Assembly (NCBI GenBank): GCA_002300355.1
Contig: NSGV01000001.1
Coordinates: forward strand, 124,001-188,000
Direction of reading: 5' to 3'
DNA: 64,000 nt
From: Streptomyces sp. TLI_235
GTDB lineage: Bacteria; Actinomycetota; Actinomycetes; Streptomycetales; Streptomycetaceae
Shown here: positions 7,157 through 16,193 of the stretch, in pieces
How positions within the stretch are numbered: the first letter of the stretch is position 1
How the letters are laid out: each line of letters starts with the position of its first letter
Notes under the pieces: model-generated
The model's database searches: none
Told to the model about the DNA's origin: nothing
Seen by the model: the letters and a program-made list of their open reading frames with translations, nothing else
Translations under genes and position numbers: made by a program

Positions 7157-8358
7157 CTAGGCCTGCGGGAGGTCCTTGACGAAGACGATCCCGTCGTGGT
7201 CGGCGAGATGGGCCGGGTCGAGGGGGGCGTAGCCGAAGTACGGGGAGACGCGGGGGCGGGCGGGGCCTCGGCGAGGAGGGCGGCCAGCCGGCGGGCGTCG
7301 ACGAGTCGGCGCTGCTCGGGGAGTGTGTAGAGGAGACCTTCGATGGTGTCCGGCGGCGGGGTGTCGACCCCCCGGTGCCGGACGGTGCCGAGGGCCGTGG
7401 CCAGGAAGGTGTACTCCTCGCCCAGGTGGGCGCTGACGAGTGCGCCGGCGCTCCACCACTCCAGCGGCAGGTCGCCCATCCGCATGCTGCTCCTGTGCCG
7501 CTGGAGGTGGCCGTTGTGGGCGTGCACGAGTGCCGGGCCGCGGGCGGCGATCGCGAGGAGGTTGTCGGCCATCATGCCGTCCCGCAGGCCGACCAGCCGC
7601 GCCAGCCGGCTCGACGAGGTGTCGGCCATCCAGAAGTGGTAGCGCAGCAGGCCGGTGGCGGTGCGGCCGTGGAGCCGCGCCCTGTCCCAGTCCTCCCGCG
7701 AGGTTGCCGCGATCAGGTGCGGCGTCTGCGCGTCCAGGAGGGCCACGAGGTCGTCGGCGATCAGCCGCAGCTCCCTCGCCGCGGCCGACTGCCCGACGGA
7801 CTTCGTCGGGGCCCACATCGCGCCGGGGTCGGTCCACGGGTCGTCCGCGCCGAGCAGGCGGTCGAGTGCCTCGGCGGTGCAGGGCAGCAGGTCCGCGGCC
7901 ACCCGGGCCGCGAGGTACCCGTGGAGCGCGGTGAGCGCCTGCCGGGGGCTTGCGGCACCGGTGATCTCCAGCGGGCCGTCGAAGCCGGCGAACCGGAGCC
8001 GGTCGGTGGCGGGTCGGTCCGTGTTGAAGTCGCGCATCCAGCGCACGAGTTCGCGGTTGGCCGGGGATTCGCCGAATCCGTGGCTGAAGCCGCGCTCCAT
8101 GGTGTCGTCGAGGGTGCCCGTGCCGGTGGTGACGTAGTCGTCGACGAGCAGGCCCGTCATGCAGTCGCTCTCGAGTGCGATCGTCCGGTAGCCGTCCTGC
8201 TCGACGAGCTGTCGGAAGAGTGCGTTGCGGACGTCGAGCAGGGTGTCCTCGCCGTGGGTGGGCTCGCCCAGGGCGAGCAGCCGCGGCCGGGTGGGGAGCA
8301 GCCGCATGACGGCGGCGGCGTCGACCGCGTGGGCGGTGTCCGTGATGTCGGTGACCAT
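7157..8358 (-). pseudogene. Erythromycin esterase-family protein (frameshifted)
   Basis: Apart from one break this reads as a full ~400-residue erythromycin-esterase/succinoglycan-biosynthesis-type hydrolase. It has the LGEPTHGEDTLL motif with the conserved Glu and His, LESDCMTGLLVDDYV, FAGFDGP, and HAHNGHLQRH. Frame is lost in the G/C run at 7252-7269, and the expected tail (RVSPYFGYAPLDPAHLADHDGIV) continues in another frame to the TAG at 7157. Restoring one base in the five-base run would repair it. True Ere enzymes open macrolide lactones, but most actinobacterial members have unknown substrates. ATG 8358 was chosen; a GTG at 8403 is possible. Confidence 0.8.
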
Positions 8359-8416
8359 GCCTTCAACGCTATCTTTGAACCTTCGGTGGAAACTTTTCGG
8401 CACATTCGGCGGGGTC

Positions 8417-9160
8417 GTGGGACGAAACCTTCAAGACGGTGATCGGCTCAGGCCGGTCGATCTGGCGCGTCGGCACGGTCTGTCCACCCAGGCGGTCAGG
8501 AACTACGAGGAGGCGGGCATCCTGCCGCCGGCCGGTCGCACACCCCACGGCTACCGCACCTACACCGTGTTGCACGTCGGGGCCCTGGGCGCGTTCCTCG
8601 CGCTGCTGCCCGGCCACGGCCACCGGACGGCGGCGTCGATCATGCGGGCGGTGAACGAGGACGCCGAGGAGGAGGCGTTCCGTCAGATCGACGAGAGCCA
8701 CGCCCGGCTCCTCGACGACCGGCGGACCCTGCGGGCGGTGGAGGACGCGCTCCGCAGTCTGGAGGTCGGTGCGGCAGCCGTGCCAAGTGCGGTGTCCGGC
8801 CCGGGCGGCATGTTCATCGGGCCGCTGGCGAGGCGATTGGGGATCCGGCCGGCGACGCTGCGCAAGTGGGAGCGGGCCGGGCTGGTGCACCCGCGCCGCG
8901 ACCCGTCGACGGGGTACCGCGTCTACGACGAGGCCGCTGTGCGCGACGCCCTTCTGGCTCACCAACTCAGACATGGTGGTTACCTGTTGGAGCAGATTGC
9001 GCCGCTGATCGGCGAAGTCCGCGCGGCCGGCGGGGTGGAACCCCTGGAGGCGGCGCTGCGCGACTGGCACGGCCGGCTGTCCGCCCGCGCGCGGGCGATG
9101 CTCACCGGCGCCGCCGCGTTGGAGGCCTACCTGAGCGAACGTGCCGCTCGGTCGTCCTGA
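8417..9160 (+). CDS. MerR-family regulator with two HTH domains (TioE-like)
   Basis: A 247-residue regulator with two MerR-type helix-turn-helix units: residues ~10-45 (VDLARRHGLSTQAVRNYEEAGILPPAGR) and ~135-200 (IGPLARRLGIRPATLRKWERAGLVHPRRD). This matches the TioE subgroup annotated widely in Streptomyces. It diverges from the erythromycin-esterase gene, which it may control; the 58-base gap contains GAACCTTC, echoed by GAAACCTTC just inside this gene. GTG 8417 follows a GGCGGGG stretch. No ligand-binding domain beyond the second unit is visible. Confidence 0.88.
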   Translation: MGRNLQDGDRLRPVDLARRHGLSTQAVRNYEEAGILPPAGRTPHGYRTYTVLHVGALGAFLALLPGHGHRTAASIMRAVNEDAEEEAFRQIDESHARLLDDRRTLRAVEDALRSLEVGAAAVPSAVSGPGGMFIGPLARRLGIRPATLRKWERAGLVHPRRDPSTGYRVYDEAAVRDALLAHQLRHGGYLLEQIAPLIGEVRAAGGVEPLEAALRDWHGRLSARARAMLTGAAALEAYLSERAARSS

Positions 9161-9173
9161 TGCCCGGGCCCGG

Positions 9174-9827
9174 TCATTCCTGGACGGCGAGGGTGTCCCG
9201 CATCCGGATCAGGCCGTCGCGCATGCGGGTCTTGACGGTGCCGAGGGGGGCGCCGAGGAGTTCGGCGATCTGCGACTGCGAGTAGCCGCCGTAGTAGGCG
9301 AGGGCGATCGACTGGCGCTGCAGTGCGGTGAGGGCGCGCAGGCAGTGCCGGACCCGGTCGCGGTCGAGGCGACGTTCCACGGCTTCGGAGACCTCGTCGA
9401 ACGGCGGGGCCGGCGAGGCCGCGGCGGCCCGCCGGTCGCGGTCGGCGGCCGCCTGCGAAGCCCGGACCCGGTCGACGGCGCGGCGGTGGGTGATGGTCAG
9501 CACCCAGGGCAGCACGCCGCCGCGCTCCGGCCGGTAGCGGGCGGCGGTGCGCCAGACCTCCAGCAGTACCTCCTGTGCCACCTCCTCGGCCTGTGCCGGG
9601 TCCCGCAGCACCCGGCGGGCCAGGCCGAGTACCGGTCCGGCCACCGCCTCGTACAGTTCACCGAACGCCTGCTCGTCGCCGCGCGCGACGCGCGGCAGCA
9701 CGTCGCCGAGGTCGCAAGGGCGGCCGAGGTCACGAGGACCGCCGAGGTCCCGGCGGTCCTCGCGGGACGGCGGCGGGATGCGCTCGGCGGGGGGTGGGGC
9801 GAGGGGGTGCTCGCGTACGGCTGTCAC
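9174..9827 (-). CDS. sigK: ECF RNA polymerase sigma factor, SigK-like
   Basis: About 217 residues. Region 2 covers ~55-120 (DEQAFGELYEAVAGPVLGLARRVLRDPAQAEEVAQEVLLEVW) and region 4 ~155-215 (LTALQRQSIALAYYGGYSQSQIAELLGAPLGTVKTRMRDGL). The YYGGYSQSEIA type of region 4 is characteristic of the SigK/ECF19 group, which in mycobacteria drives fasciclin (MPT70/83) genes. GTG 9827 with an AGGG box was chosen over ATG 9881. No RskA-type membrane anti-sigma gene lies beside it; the upstream neighbour lacks membrane segments. A likely target operon lies at 32-35 kb in this window. The N-terminus has a small DLGxPxDLG repeat. Confidence 0.85.
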   Translation of the reverse strand: MTAVREHPLAPPPAERIPPPSREDRRDLGGPRDLGRPCDLGDVLPRVARGDEQAFGELYEAVAGPVLGLARRVLRDPAQAEEVAQEVLLEVWRTAARYRPERGGVLPWVLTITHRRAVDRVRASQAAADRDRRAAAASPAPPFDEVSEAVERRLDRDRVRHCLRALTALQRQSIALAYYGGYSQSQIAELLGAPLGTVKTRMRDGLIRMRDTLAVQE

Positions 9828-9900
9828 GCTGCGACCCTCGCGGTCGGCACCGATCAGGGGCCAGTCGCAGCGTTGCTGCACCGTTCCGGAAGGGCGTGTC

Positions 9901-10344
9901 TCAGCCGGTGAGCAGGGCAGCGACGCGGTGGGCGGTCTTCTCTCCGGCCCGCTGCCTGATCAGCCCTTCCTTGGCGGCGGCCCGCAGGTGGAGGAGGGTC
10001 TCCTCCGGCCCTTCCGCGGTGAGGACGACGGTGACCAGGACGGGGTTCATGCTCCACGCTCCCCCGCCGGTCATCACCCGGATCGTGCGCCGCCCGGCGG
10101 GGTGGCCGGCGGCGCGCTCTCCGCGCCGCGGTGCGACCCGGTGGCCGATCCGGGCCAGGAGGCCGGCCACCCGGGCCTCGGCGCGGGCGAGGCCCAGCGG
10201 GAGCCGGAGGTCGATCTCGTGGACGTTCTTCGGCAGCCGCCTGGCCACGAACGCCGCGCCCCGCCCGCCGATCGAGCCGATCGCCTCGGCCAGCACCCGG
10301 TCCTCGAACTCCACGTCCTCGAACTCGACGTCCTTGAACTCCAC
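9901..10344 (-). CDS. Hypothetical protein, 147 aa
   Basis: Not recognised. It starts at a GTG with the strong site GAGGGGAGG and opens with a charged triplicate (VEFKDVEFEDVEFED), then IGSIGGRGAAFVARRLPKNVHEIDLRLPLGLARAEARVAGLL. The end is an alpha/beta-looking stretch, NPVLVTVVLTAEG...RAAAKEGLIRQRAGEKTAHRVAALL. It has no signal peptide or membrane helix and is probably cytoplasmic. It lies 73 bases upstream of sigK on the same strand and could be co-transcribed, but it does not look like an anti-sigma factor. Confidence 0.6.
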   Translation of the reverse strand: MEFKDVEFEDVEFEDRVLAEAIGSIGGRGAAFVARRLPKNVHEIDLRLPLGLARAEARVAGLLARIGHRVAPRRGERAAGHPAGRRTIRVMTGGGAWSMNPVLVTVVLTAEGPEETLLHLRAAAKEGLIRQRAGEKTAHRVAALLTG

Positions 10345-10665
10345 GGTCCGCCTCCCCTCGAAGCGGCCACGATAGCGGGCGGGCTCAGGCCCCGGCCGCG
10401 GTGGTGGCGGAGACGGCCGACGGCGCCGCGCCCTGCAGTTCGGCAGGCGGGGTGCGGGCCGCGTCCATCGCCTCGACCTCGACGGCATCCTCATGACCGC
10501 GGATCCTCGCCGTGTTCGTGCCGGTCCCGGCACTCTGCCGGGGCCGGCCGCTGCGTTGCCGTCCGGCCGCGGTGCCGGACACACGACGACCGAGGTGCCC
10601 GTGCTCACGCGGGGAGCGTGCACGGGCACCTCGGTCGTGGTCGTCCTCGATACGGCCGACCGCGG
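10345..10665. other. Gene-free stretch with one strong hairpin
   Basis: No open frame here has convincing codon bias or a ribosome site. The only clear structure is the long inverted repeat at 10587-10637. Confidence 0.6.
10587..10637 (-). terminator. Perfect 17-bp inverted repeat, probable terminator
   Basis: Arms CGACCGAGGTGCCCGTG (10587-10603) and its exact complement (10621-10637) flank a 17-base loop. It lies 29 bases past the stop of the minus-strand LPKTG gene and fits a GC-rich, T-poor actinobacterial terminator. Confidence 0.65.
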
Positions 10666-10887
10666 TCAGCGACCCGCCGGCCGCCGGCCGAGGAACTTCA
10701 TCAACAGGCCGGACGCGGCGAGGACCAGGGCCACACCGACGTAGGCGAGCCCGCTGAAACCGGTCTTCGGAAGCGAGTGGCCGTATCCCCTGGGGGTGTC
10801 TCCTTTCGGGGAGAGGCCCCAGCCCTGGTCAGCCCGGTCAGCGATGCCGGCGGGCAGCTGCGCACGACTTCGTTTGTGAGCCCTCAT
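10666..10887 (-). CDS. Tiny LPKTG-type surface-anchor protein, 73 aa
   Basis: The 73-residue product has a charged N-terminus (MRAHKRSRAQ), a Gly/Pro-containing middle, and a C-terminal sorting-signal layout: LPKTG at about residues 39-43, a hydrophobic helix (LAYVGVALVLAASGLLMKFL) and a basic tail (GRRPAGR). That is the arrangement recognised by sortases. However, there is no N-terminal signal peptide, so export is unexplained. The start has only a weak GGAA site. It may be a real small protein inserted by its single helix, or the surviving 3' end of a larger surface protein. Confidence 0.55.
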   Translation of the reverse strand: MRAHKRSRAQLPAGIADRADQGWGLSPKGDTPRGYGHSLPKTGFSGLAYVGVALVLAASGLLMKFLGRRPAGR

Positions 10888-11062
10888 GCCGATTTCCGGC
10901 GCCTGGCGCGTATGTGGTTCGGGTGAGGTTCGAACCGACCGGGCGTGGCGACCCGGTCGGCTGACATCCGGTCAGCCGACCGTGTCCGGCCGGGCAGCCG
11001 ACGGCAGGGGGCACACCCCACCGGTCCGGGCCGATCCGCAGGCCGCGTTCTAGCCTGGACGG

Positions 11063-11674
11063 ATGGCGATCCACGGCTTCGCGACCACCGAGTTCCAGCT
11101 CGTCCTGCTGCGCCGCATGGCCGACTTCCACCCCGAGCTGGTCGAACAGGCCGTGCGCCGGCTCGGCGCCACCCGGGCCGGCATGCGCGAGGCGAACAAG
11201 CGATGGCAGGCGATGCTACGGTCGAGCCGCTTCCCGCACGGCGCCCGCCGCTACACGGCCGTCCTCGGCCCGCCGGAGGCCGTGCTGCCCCGCCGGATCG
11301 GAGATCTCGACTGCACCGCGCAGCACTGGACGCTGCCGCTCTGGCCGGAGCTGCGGTTCGAGATCCTGCTCGGGCCGGCCGGCGAGGCCTCCCCGCCCTG
11401 GAACGAGTGGCTGGTCCGCGCACCGGGCGCACCGGCACCCCGCCTGCGGACGCTGGCGGACCTGGCGCCGTGGAGCTGCGTCGTGTCGGACGTCGGCGCG
11501 GCCTTCCCGCCCGCCGTCCCGCGCGAGGGCAGTGCGCCGACCCGCTGGCAGCTCGACTTCACCGCCCCGGACGCGGCCGGCCGCCCGCATCCCTGCACGG
11601 CCGACTTCACCTGGGGCCTGCTGCAGGAGGTCCGGACCGACGAGCAGGCCGTGCCACTGCGCTCCGGAGACTGA
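11063..11674 (+). CDS. Hypothetical protein, 203 aa
   Basis: Not recognised. A soluble-looking 203-residue protein, MAIHGFATTEFQLVLLRRMADF at the start, with many Trp/Pro residues in the middle (LPLWPELRFEILLGPAGEASPPWNEW) and ending in ADFTWGLLQEVRTDEQ. It has no signal peptide or transmembrane helix and no known motif that can be named. Codon use is typical of the neighbours, with strong G/C at third positions, so it is likely a real gene. It is transcribed alone, divergent from the LPKTG gene. Confidence 0.7.
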   Translation: MAIHGFATTEFQLVLLRRMADFHPELVEQAVRRLGATRAGMREANKRWQAMLRSSRFPHGARRYTAVLGPPEAVLPRRIGDLDCTAQHWTLPLWPELRFEILLGPAGEASPPWNEWLVRAPGAPAPRLRTLADLAPWSCVVSDVGAAFPPAVPREGSAPTRWQLDFTAPDAAGRPHPCTADFTWGLLQEVRTDEQAVPLRSGD

Positions 11675-11848
11675 CACCGCGTCGGGGCGGTTCCGGCCCG
11701 GGAGGTGGACGGCTTCCGGCGGAAGGCCCTCGTCCGACATCCCGTTCCCCAGGAGTCGATCGCCCACCGTCGGGGGCGGTTTGACGAGGTGGCGCCCGTT
11801 CGGGTTAGTTGGCGGCCACGCACAAACCGCCCCGAAACGGGAGAAATC

Positions 11849-12882
11849 ATGACCTCATCCACCGTCACCGTCTTCCGCGGTGTCCGGCCGTTCGGCGCCG
11901 GTGCGCCCGTCGAGCTGATCGCCGTGGACGGGCTGTTGGCCGATCGGGTGCCTGCGGACGTCCCGGTGGAGGTCGTCGACGGGGGCGGTCGGATCGCCCT
12001 GCCGACGCTGGTGGACGCACACATCCACCCGGACAAGACGGCCTGGGGCGAGCCCTGGTACAGCCACCGTCCGACCGACGCGCTGCCCGAGTACGTGCGC
12101 GGCGACGTCGACCTGTACGAGCACCAGCGGACGCCGCTCGCCGAACGGGCCCACCGGCTGCTCGCGTCCAGGTGGTGGCCTTCCCGCAGCACGGGGTGCG
12201 GCGGACGCCGGGTGCCGGGGCGCTGCTCGCCGAGGCCGCGGCGAGCGGCCTGATCGACGCCGTGGGCGGGATCGACCCGGCCGGCTTCGACGGGGTCGGC
12301 GCGGACGCCGAGGGCCCGGCCCAGCTCGACCAGGTCTTCGGCCTCGCCGAGCAGCACGGCCTGCACCTGGACATCCACCTCCACGACACCGGGGATCGGG
12401 GCCTCGGCCCGCTGCGGGACATCGCCGCCCGTACCCGGGCCGCCGGGTTGCAGGGCCGCGTGGTGGTCAGCCACACGTTCTGCGTGCCGGAGCTGGCCGG
12501 TGCCGCCGAGCTCGCCACGCGGAACGCCACCCCGGCCGAGCTGCGCGGCCTGGAGCAGGTCCTGGCCCGGACGCGGAAGGCCGCCGAGGCGGGCCGGCTG
12601 CGAGAGACGGTCGGCCTGGACGCCGACTTCCACCGGGCGATCGTGGAGCTGTCCGGCAATCCGCTGCTCCAGGACATGATGGCGCCGCTGGACGGCCGGC
12701 TGCGCCGGCTGTTCCGTCTCACCTCCGGGCCGGAGAGCACCTCGCCGATGTGCACCGAGCACGGGCAGTTGCTCGCCGCGATCCGCTCCGGCGACCCGGC
12801 GGCCGCCGCCGACCTGGCCCGGCGGTATGTCGCGGGCACCCGGGCCTTCGCCCTGGAGGTGCTGGGGCGCGGCGACGCCTGA
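11849..12882 (+). pseudogene. Fused relic: cytosine-deaminase-like amidohydrolase joined to GntR FCD domain
   Basis: The ATG at 11849 begins a CodA-type amidohydrolase (LPTLVDAHIHPDKTAWGEPW with the metal-binding HxH). At about 12170 the text jumps from HRLLA to VQVVAFPQHGV in another frame, missing some 50 residues normally present. The enzyme continues (LHLDIHLHDTGD, RVVVSHTFC) until about 12490, then becomes a GntR FCD ligand domain (LATRNATPAELRGLEQVL...LDADFHRAIVELSGNPLLQDMM) to the stop. The second half of the enzyme and the DNA-binding half of the regulator are gone. This looks like a collapsed deaminase-regulator locus and is not expected to be functional. Confidence 0.8.
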
Positions 12883-13008
12883 CCGGCGCCCTTCGCACCT
12901 TTCGTGGTGATCTGCACGGATCATCCCTAGGATGGGTGACCGGCGCACGGGTGCGGCCGGACGGGTGGCACCCGGGCGGGAAGCCGATCAGCTCTGGACG
13001 GGGTCCCC

Positions 13009-14685
13009 ATGGCTCAGGCCGACACTCCGGCGCGGACCGTCCTCATCACCGTGGACGACGATCCCTCGGTCTCCCGTGCCGTCGCCCGCGACCTGCGGCG
13101 GCGCTACGGCGAGTCGTACCGGGTCCTGCGGGCCGAGTCCGGCGAGTCGGCGCTGGAGGCCCTGCGCGAGCTGAAGCTCCGCGGCGACCTGGTGGCGGTG
13201 ATCATCGCCGACTACCGGATGCCCGCCATGAGCGGCATCGACTTCCTGGAGCAGGCGCTCGACATCTACCCGGACGCGAGACGGGTGCTGCTCACCGCGT
13301 ACGCCGACACCGGCGCGGCCATCGACGCGATCAACATCGTCGACCTCGACCACTACCTGCTCAAGCCCTGGGAGCCGCCGGAGGAGAAGCTCTACCCCGT
13401 CCTCGACGACCTGCTGGAGGCCTGGCGGGCCGACGAGCACCGGCCGGTGGCCGTCACCAAGGTCGTCGGGCACCGCTGGTCGGCGCGCTCCTCGTCCGTC
13501 CGCGAGTTCCTGGCGCGCAACGAAGTGCCGTACCGCTGGTACTCCTCCGACGATCCCGAGGGCCGGCGGCTGCTGGCCGCCGCGGGCGAGGACGGCCGGC
13601 GGCTGCCGTTGGTGGTCACCCCGGACGGCTCGGCACTGGTGGAGCCGGCCGACCGCGACCTCGCCGCCCGGGTGGGCCTGGCCACGACACCGGCGGCCGG
13701 CTTCTACGACCTGGTCATCATCGGCGGCGGCCCGGCCGGCCTGGGGGCTGCCGTCTACGGGGCCTCGGAGGGGCTGCGCACCGTCCTGGTCGAGCGCTCG
13801 GCGACCGGCGGCCAGGCGGGCCAGAGCTCGCGCATCGAGAACTACCTCGGCTTCCCGGACGGCGTGTCCGGGGCCCAGCTCACCGATCGGGCGCGGCGGC
13901 AGGCGGCGAAGTTCGGCGCGGAGATCCTCACCGCGCGCGAGGTCACCGGGCTGGAGGCCAGCGGGTCGGCGCGGGTCGTCCGGTTCTCCGACGGCTCGGC
14001 GATCGCCGCGCACACGGTGATCCTGGCGACCGGCGTGTCGTACCGGCAGCTCGACGCCCCGGGCGTGGCGGAGCTGACCGGCTGCGGGGTGTTCTACGGC
14101 TCGGCGCTGACCGAGGCCGCCGCCTGCCGGGGCCAGGACGTGTACATCGTCGGCGGCGCGAACTCGGCCGGCCAGGCGGCGCTGTACCTCGCCCGCAGCG
14201 CCAAGTCGGTGACGCTGGTGGTGCGCCGGCCGTCGCTGGCCGCCACCATGTCGCACTACCTCGTCCAGCAGGTCGAGGAGGCGCCCACGATCGCCGTCCG
14301 TGGCTGCACGGTCGTGGAGGCGGCGCACGGCGAGCACCAGTTGGAGCGGCTCACGCTGCGCGACACGGAGACCGGCGGCACCGAGACCGTGGACGCCCAG
14401 TGGATGTTCGTGTTCATCGGGGCGGCGCCGCGCACCGAGTGGCTGGAGGGCGCCGTGCTCAGGGACGCCCGCGGGTTCATCCTGACCGGCCCCGACCTGG
14501 CGCCAGAGGGCCGGCGGCCGGCCGGCTGGGAGCTGGAGCGGCCGCCCTACCACCTGGAGACCAACGTGCCCGGGGTGTTCGTGGCCGGGGACGCCCGCGC
14601 GGAGTCGGCCAAGCGGGTCGCCTCGGCGGTGGGCGAGGGGGCGATGGCCGTGATGCTCGCGCACCGCTACCTGGAGCAGTCATGA
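13009..14685 (+). CDS. Receiver-thioredoxin-reductase-like fusion flavoprotein
   Basis: 558 residues in three parts. Residues 10-125 form a response-regulator receiver with Asp68 (IIADYRMP), Thr96 and Lys119. Residues ~135-215 resemble a glutaredoxin-like fold without Cys pairs (GHRWSARSSSVREFLARNEVPYRW). Residues 225-558 are a thioredoxin-reductase-like FAD/NADPH domain (IIGGGPAGLGAAVYGASEG, IVGGANSAGQAA, VFVAGDARAES). The redox CxxC of true TrxR is replaced by a single Cys (TGCGVFYGS). The last bases overlap the kinase start (ATGA), so kinase and flavoprotein form a two-component pair whose output is probably redox chemistry rather than DNA binding. Confidence 0.9.
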   Translation: MAQADTPARTVLITVDDDPSVSRAVARDLRRRYGESYRVLRAESGESALEALRELKLRGDLVAVIIADYRMPAMSGIDFLEQALDIYPDARRVLLTAYADTGAAIDAINIVDLDHYLLKPWEPPEEKLYPVLDDLLEAWRADEHRPVAVTKVVGHRWSARSSSVREFLARNEVPYRWYSSDDPEGRRLLAAAGEDGRRLPLVVTPDGSALVEPADRDLAARVGLATTPAAGFYDLVIIGGGPAGLGAAVYGASEGLRTVLVERSATGGQAGQSSRIENYLGFPDGVSGAQLTDRARRQAAKFGAEILTAREVTGLEASGSARVVRFSDGSAIAAHTVILATGVSYRQLDAPGVAELTGCGVFYGSALTEAAACRGQDVYIVGGANSAGQAALYLARSAKSVTLVVRRPSLAATMSHYLVQQVEEAPTIAVRGCTVVEAAHGEHQLERLTLRDTETGGTETVDAQWMFVFIGAAPRTEWLEGAVLRDARGFILTGPDLAPEGRRPAGWELERPPYHLETNVPGVFVAGDARAESAKRVASAVGEGAMAVMLAHRYLEQS

Positions 14686-16151
14686 CCGCCGCCCCGCTGC
14701 CCTGCGACCCGCACGAGCTCTCCTCGCTCTTCCTCTTCGAGAAGCTCGCGCCCGAGCAGCTCGACCGGCTCTGCCGGGAGGGCTCGGTGCTGGCCTTCGA
14801 ACCAGGCCCGGTGTACGCCGAGGGCGACCCGGCCATCTGCTTCTACGTGCTGCTGGAGGGCACCGTCGTGCTCTCCCGCCGGGTCGGGGACTACGACGTG
14901 GAGGTCACCCGGACCTCCGACCGCGGTGTGTACGCCGGGGCCTTCCAGTCCTACCTCGGCGACCGGGTGCCGCAGGTCTACAACAGCTCGCTGAAGGTCG
15001 CCGAGCACTCGCGGTTCTACGTGCTGCCCGCGGAGTGCTTCGCGCAGATCATGCGCGAGTGGTTCCCGATGGCCGTCCATCTGCTGGAGGGGCTGTTCTT
15101 CGGCTACAAGAGCGCGCAGGCCGCGGTCGGCCAGCGGGAGCGGCTGATGGCTCTCGGAGCGCTGTCCGCGGGGCTCACCCACGAGCTCAACAATCCGGCC
15201 GCGGCGGCCGTCCGGGCCACCTCCGCGCTCCGCGAGCGGGTCGCCGGGATGCGCCACAAGCTGGGCGCGATCGCGGCGGGCCCGTACCGGCGCGACAGCC
15301 TGGAGGCACTGGTCGAGGTGCAGGAACGGACGGCGGAGCGGGTCGCCAAGGCGCTCTCGCTCAGCCCGCTGGAGGCCGCCGACCGGGAGGACGCGCTCAG
15401 CGACTGGCTGGACGACCACGGCATCGACGGCGGCTGGCAGATGGCGCCGACCTTCGTCCAGGCCGGTCTGGACACCGAGTGGCTGGAGCAGGTCGCGGCC
15501 GCCGTCGACGAGGGCTCGCTCGCCGGTGCGATGAAGTGGCTCAACTACACCGTCGAGACCGAACTGCTGATGAACGAGATCGAGGATTCGACCAACCGCG
15601 TCTCCGCCCTCGTCACCGCGGCCAAGCAGTACTCGCAGCTGGACCGGGCGCCCTACCGCACCGCCGACGTCCACGAACTGCTCGACAGCACCCTGCTGAT
15701 GGTCTCCGGCAAGATCGGCCCCCGGATCCGGGTGGTCAAGGAGTACGACCGCGCCCTGCCGCCGATCCCCGCGTACCCCGGCGAGCTCAACCAGGTGTGG
15801 ACGAACCTGATCGACAACGCCGTCGCCGCCATGAACGACGGCGGCGGGGACGGCACCCTCACCGTCCGCACCGCACGGGACGGCGACCGTCTGCTCGTCG
15901 AGTTCGCCGACACCGGGCCCGGGGTGCCCGAGGAGATCCGCGACCGCATCTTCGACCCGTTCTTCACCACCAAACCGGTCGGCCAGGGCACCGGACTCGG
16001 CCTGGACATCTCATGGCGGATCGTCGTCAACAAGCACCACGGCGACCTCCGGGTCGAGTCCGTTCCTGGCGACACCCGGTTCCAGGTACGCCTGCCGCTG
16101 ACCGCGCCCGACGCGCCCGACGACAACGGAGCCGCGCCGCAGCCGTCCTGA
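14682..16151 (+). CDS. Histidine kinase with cyclic-nucleotide-binding-like domain
   Basis: 489 residues. Residues 10-130 form a CRP/cNMP-binding-type jelly roll (LFEKLAPEQLDRLCREG, VYAEGDPAICFYVLLEGTVVLSRR). A helical segment follows with the phospho-acceptor motif LSAGLTHELNNPAAA (His167). The C-terminus is an HATPase_c domain with N-box (NQVWTNLIDNAVAAM), G1 (DTGPGVP), F-box (IFDPFFTTK) and G2 (GQGTGLGLDIS). It lacks membrane helices, so it senses a cytoplasmic cue. It overlaps the receiver-flavoprotein gene by four bases, and an NAD kinase follows 42 bases later. Confidence 0.9.
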   Translation: MTAAPLPCDPHELSSLFLFEKLAPEQLDRLCREGSVLAFEPGPVYAEGDPAICFYVLLEGTVVLSRRVGDYDVEVTRTSDRGVYAGAFQSYLGDRVPQVYNSSLKVAEHSRFYVLPAECFAQIMREWFPMAVHLLEGLFFGYKSAQAAVGQRERLMALGALSAGLTHELNNPAAAAVRATSALRERVAGMRHKLGAIAAGPYRRDSLEALVEVQERTAERVAKALSLSPLEAADREDALSDWLDDHGIDGGWQMAPTFVQAGLDTEWLEQVAAAVDEGSLAGAMKWLNYTVETELLMNEIEDSTNRVSALVTAAKQYSQLDRAPYRTADVHELLDSTLLMVSGKIGPRIRVVKEYDRALPPIPAYPGELNQVWTNLIDNAVAAMNDGGGDGTLTVRTARDGDRLLVEFADTGPGVPEEIRDRIFDPFFTTKPVGQGTGLGLDISWRIVVNKHHGDLRVESVPGDTRFQVRLPLTAPDAPDDNGAAPQPS

Positions 16152-16193
16152 CCGGCAGCCGCGGCGGGCCCGACCGACAGCGAGGTGGACCGC

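Noticed and set aside
9901..10344. RskA-type anti-sigma factor next to sigK
   Set aside because: The protein has no membrane helix and no zinc-binding anti-sigma motif.
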